Of a stretch of DNA of 6,737 nucleotides, positions 5,648-6,737 are shown one piece after another (positions within the stretch are counted from its first letter, which is position 1; each line of letters starts with the position of its first letter). The stretch spans positions 1 to 6,737 of the forward strand of contig JAJISI010000070.1 of assembly GCA_022848805.1 (NCBI GenBank), given 5' to 3'. The notes below the pieces were generated by a model. That model searched no databases. It saw only the letters and a program-made list of their open reading frames with translations, and was not told where the DNA came from. The stretch is from Thermoplasmatota archaeon. GTDB lineage: Archaea; Thermoplasmatota; Thermoplasmata; UBA10834. A program made the position numbers and the translations under genes.

Positions 5648-6346
5648 ATGACTGAAGAGCTGGATGTGGTCTTTTTCGACCTTGGCGGGACCTTGATCGA
5701 CATGAGCGTGTCGAGGGAGAGTGTGTGGACGGAAACGTTGTCTAGACACGGAGCGGACGTCGAGGTCGAGACACTCACGCGCACCCTCAGAAAAGCGGAC
5801 AGGGACCTCGACGAGGCGTTTGCTGACATCCGAGGAATGGACGAGGGGGATTTCTGGAAGAGATATGATGCGGAGGTGGTTCGGAGCCTCGGGCTCGAAA
5901 TCGACCCGGAGGAGATCGAGGCCGATCTCTCAGCATCGTTCGACAAGATCATACCTGACGAGAGCTTATGGAAGGACTATCCGGATACGAAGCCCACCCT
6001 AGACGACCTCGCCGGAAGAGACATCGAGGTGGGCCTCATCTCGAACGCGACGGACCTAGCAAGAAGAGTCCTTCGCAGATTGGATATGGAGAAGTACTTC
6101 GACCCTATCATCATCTCCTCCGAGATAGGCCATCGCAAGCCGGAGAGGGAGATCTTCGACATCGCGTTGAACGAAGCGGGGGCCGCACCGTCAAGGACGC
6201 TCTACATCGGCGACAAATACGCAGTGGATGTCAAAGGGGCAAACAGGGCGGGTATGAACACCGTCCTGATAGACAGGGGGAACGTGTTCCCTGACGCGTC
6301 GTGCGTCAGGATACCCGACCTGTCAGCTCTCAGGACTTTTCTGTGA
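5648..6346 (+). CDS. HAD-superfamily hydrolase, subfamily I (C1 cap), variant motif I
   Basis: This is a 232-residue protein of the haloacid dehalogenase fold, usually small-molecule phosphatases. Motif I is VVFFDLGGTLID: Asp11 is the nucleophile, but the usual second aspartate is Gly13. Residues 18 to about 120, helical and acidic, form a C1 cap. Motif II is LISNAT with Ser132, motif III HRKPE with Lys164, and motif IV YIGDKYAVDVKGA with Asp189 and Asp194. Everything except the motif I acid/base is intact, so phosphatase activity may be altered or use another residue; DxGGT variants do occur in archaeal and bacterial HAD proteins, so this is probably a subfamily trait and not damage. Start ATG 5648 is set by the motif I position and a TATA-like box 29 bases upstream. 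It sits 69 bases after sucD with its own probable promoter. The substrate is unknown. Confidence 0.9.
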   Translation: MTEELDVVFFDLGGTLIDMSVSRESVWTETLSRHGADVEVETLTRTLRKADRDLDEAFADIRGMDEGDFWKRYDAEVVRSLGLEIDPEEIEADLSASFDKIIPDESLWKDYPDTKPTLDDLAGRDIEVGLISNATDLARRVLRRLDMEKYFDPIIISSEIGHRKPEREIFDIALNEAGAAPSRTLYIGDKYAVDVKGANRAGMNTVLIDRGNVFPDASCVRIPDLSALRTFL

Positions 6347-6349
6347 CGG

Positions 6350-6737
6350 CTAGAAATCCTGGTACTCGGGGATGTTGAGCCCCGCAAGATGGCTGGAATC
6401 GTTGAGAACCACAGGCTCGTAGTCCCTATGCTGGACCTTGAAGACCGACATCGCGCATGGATCATGTTTGTACTTGCCGATCGCGTTCCGCTTCTCACCC
6501 ATCAGGTAGGCTGTCATCAGCTTAATCGGTACACGATGGCTCACGATAACGACAGTGCCGGTGCCGTGGGTCCACAGGATCTCCCTGAGGGCGGAGTTGA
6601 CGCGCTTCCAGGCCTTCTTCATGCTCTCCCCGCCCGGAGGCCTCACCTTCGAGGGGGTCTCCACCCACCGGTCGTACTGCCTGGGGTACTCACTAGCGAC
6701 CTTGTCCTCCGCCATCCCCTCCCAGGTGCCGTAGCTG
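6350..6737 (-). CDS. histidine phosphatase family protein (phosphoglycerate mutase-like), 5' end cut by window edge
   Basis: The frame stays open to the right edge, with Ser-Tyr-Gly-Thr-Trp-Glu-Gly before the Met at 6715, so that Met is internal and the gene begins beyond 6737. About 128 C-terminal residues are present. YGTWEGM corresponds to the conserved (F/Y)GxWEG motif, RPPGGES holds the conserved acidic residue, and VIVSHRVPIKLM contains the second catalytic histidine. The RHGxT motif with the phosphorylated histidine should lie upstream, outside the window. The family includes phosphoglycerate mutases, alpha-ribazole phosphatases and broad phosphatases; the visible part does not tell them apart. 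It converges on the HAD gene, with three bases between the stop codons. Confidence 0.88.
   Translation of the reverse strand, partial: SYGTWEGMAEDKVASEYPRQYDRWVETPSKVRPPGGESMKKAWKRVNSALREILWTHGTGTVVIVSHRVPIKLMTAYLMGEKRNAIGKYKHDPCAMSVFKVQHRDYEPVVLNDSSHLAGLNIPEYQDF

Noticed and set aside
4774..5952. Minus-strand open frame of 392 codons opposite sucD and the HAD gene
   Set aside because: It spans two real genes and an intergenic promoter on the other strand. The translation is low-complexity Ser/Pro/Thr-rich, typical of a shadow frame.

Overview
The window reads as a piece of archaeal chromosome, most likely from the Thermoplasmatota or a related euryarchaeal group. The lineage is inferred from gene types and not proven. 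Evidence for Archaea: a type II methionine aminopeptidase of the compact archaeal form, a single-domain YrdC protein, a Rab-like GTPase of the archaeal type, TATA-like boxes centred about 29 bases before the start codons of promoter-proximal genes, and Shine-Dalgarno sequences only where translation starts inside an operon or after a leader. Coding density is high, G+C is moderately high, and no mobile element, CRISPR array, tRNA or rRNA is visible.

Left block, minus strand (bases 1 to 1825): a three-gene overlapping operon read right to left. It encodes a metallo-beta-lactamase-fold hydrolase, a threonylcarbamoyl-AMP synthase (t6A tRNA modification), and a methionine aminopeptidase that runs off the left edge. 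The last two act at translation: decoding of ANN codons and trimming of nascent N-termini.

Middle block, minus strand (1993 to 3457): a Ras/Rab-type small GTPase with a roughly 85-residue C-terminal extension. Just upstream is a small two-pass membrane protein whose soluble domain has a strand-strand-helix-strand-strand-helix pattern like roadblock/longin proteins, which bind and regulate small GTPases. Each gene has its own leaderless-type promoter, and the two promoters share a nearly identical GATAGAA(A)GG element next to the TATA box. This looks like a membrane-tethered archaeal GTPase switch module and is the most interesting part of the window.

Right block, plus strand (3609 to 6346): sucC and sucD, the two subunits of succinate-CoA ligase, translationally coupled through an excellent Shine-Dalgarno sequence that spans the sucC stop codon. 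They are followed by an independently promoted HAD-superfamily protein in which the second aspartate of motif I is replaced by glycine. A histidine-phosphatase-family gene on the minus strand enters from the right edge and converges on the HAD gene with only 3 bases between the stops.

No gene-free stretch exceeds about 170 bases. The gaps hold promoters; I see no convincing terminators or structured RNAs in them.
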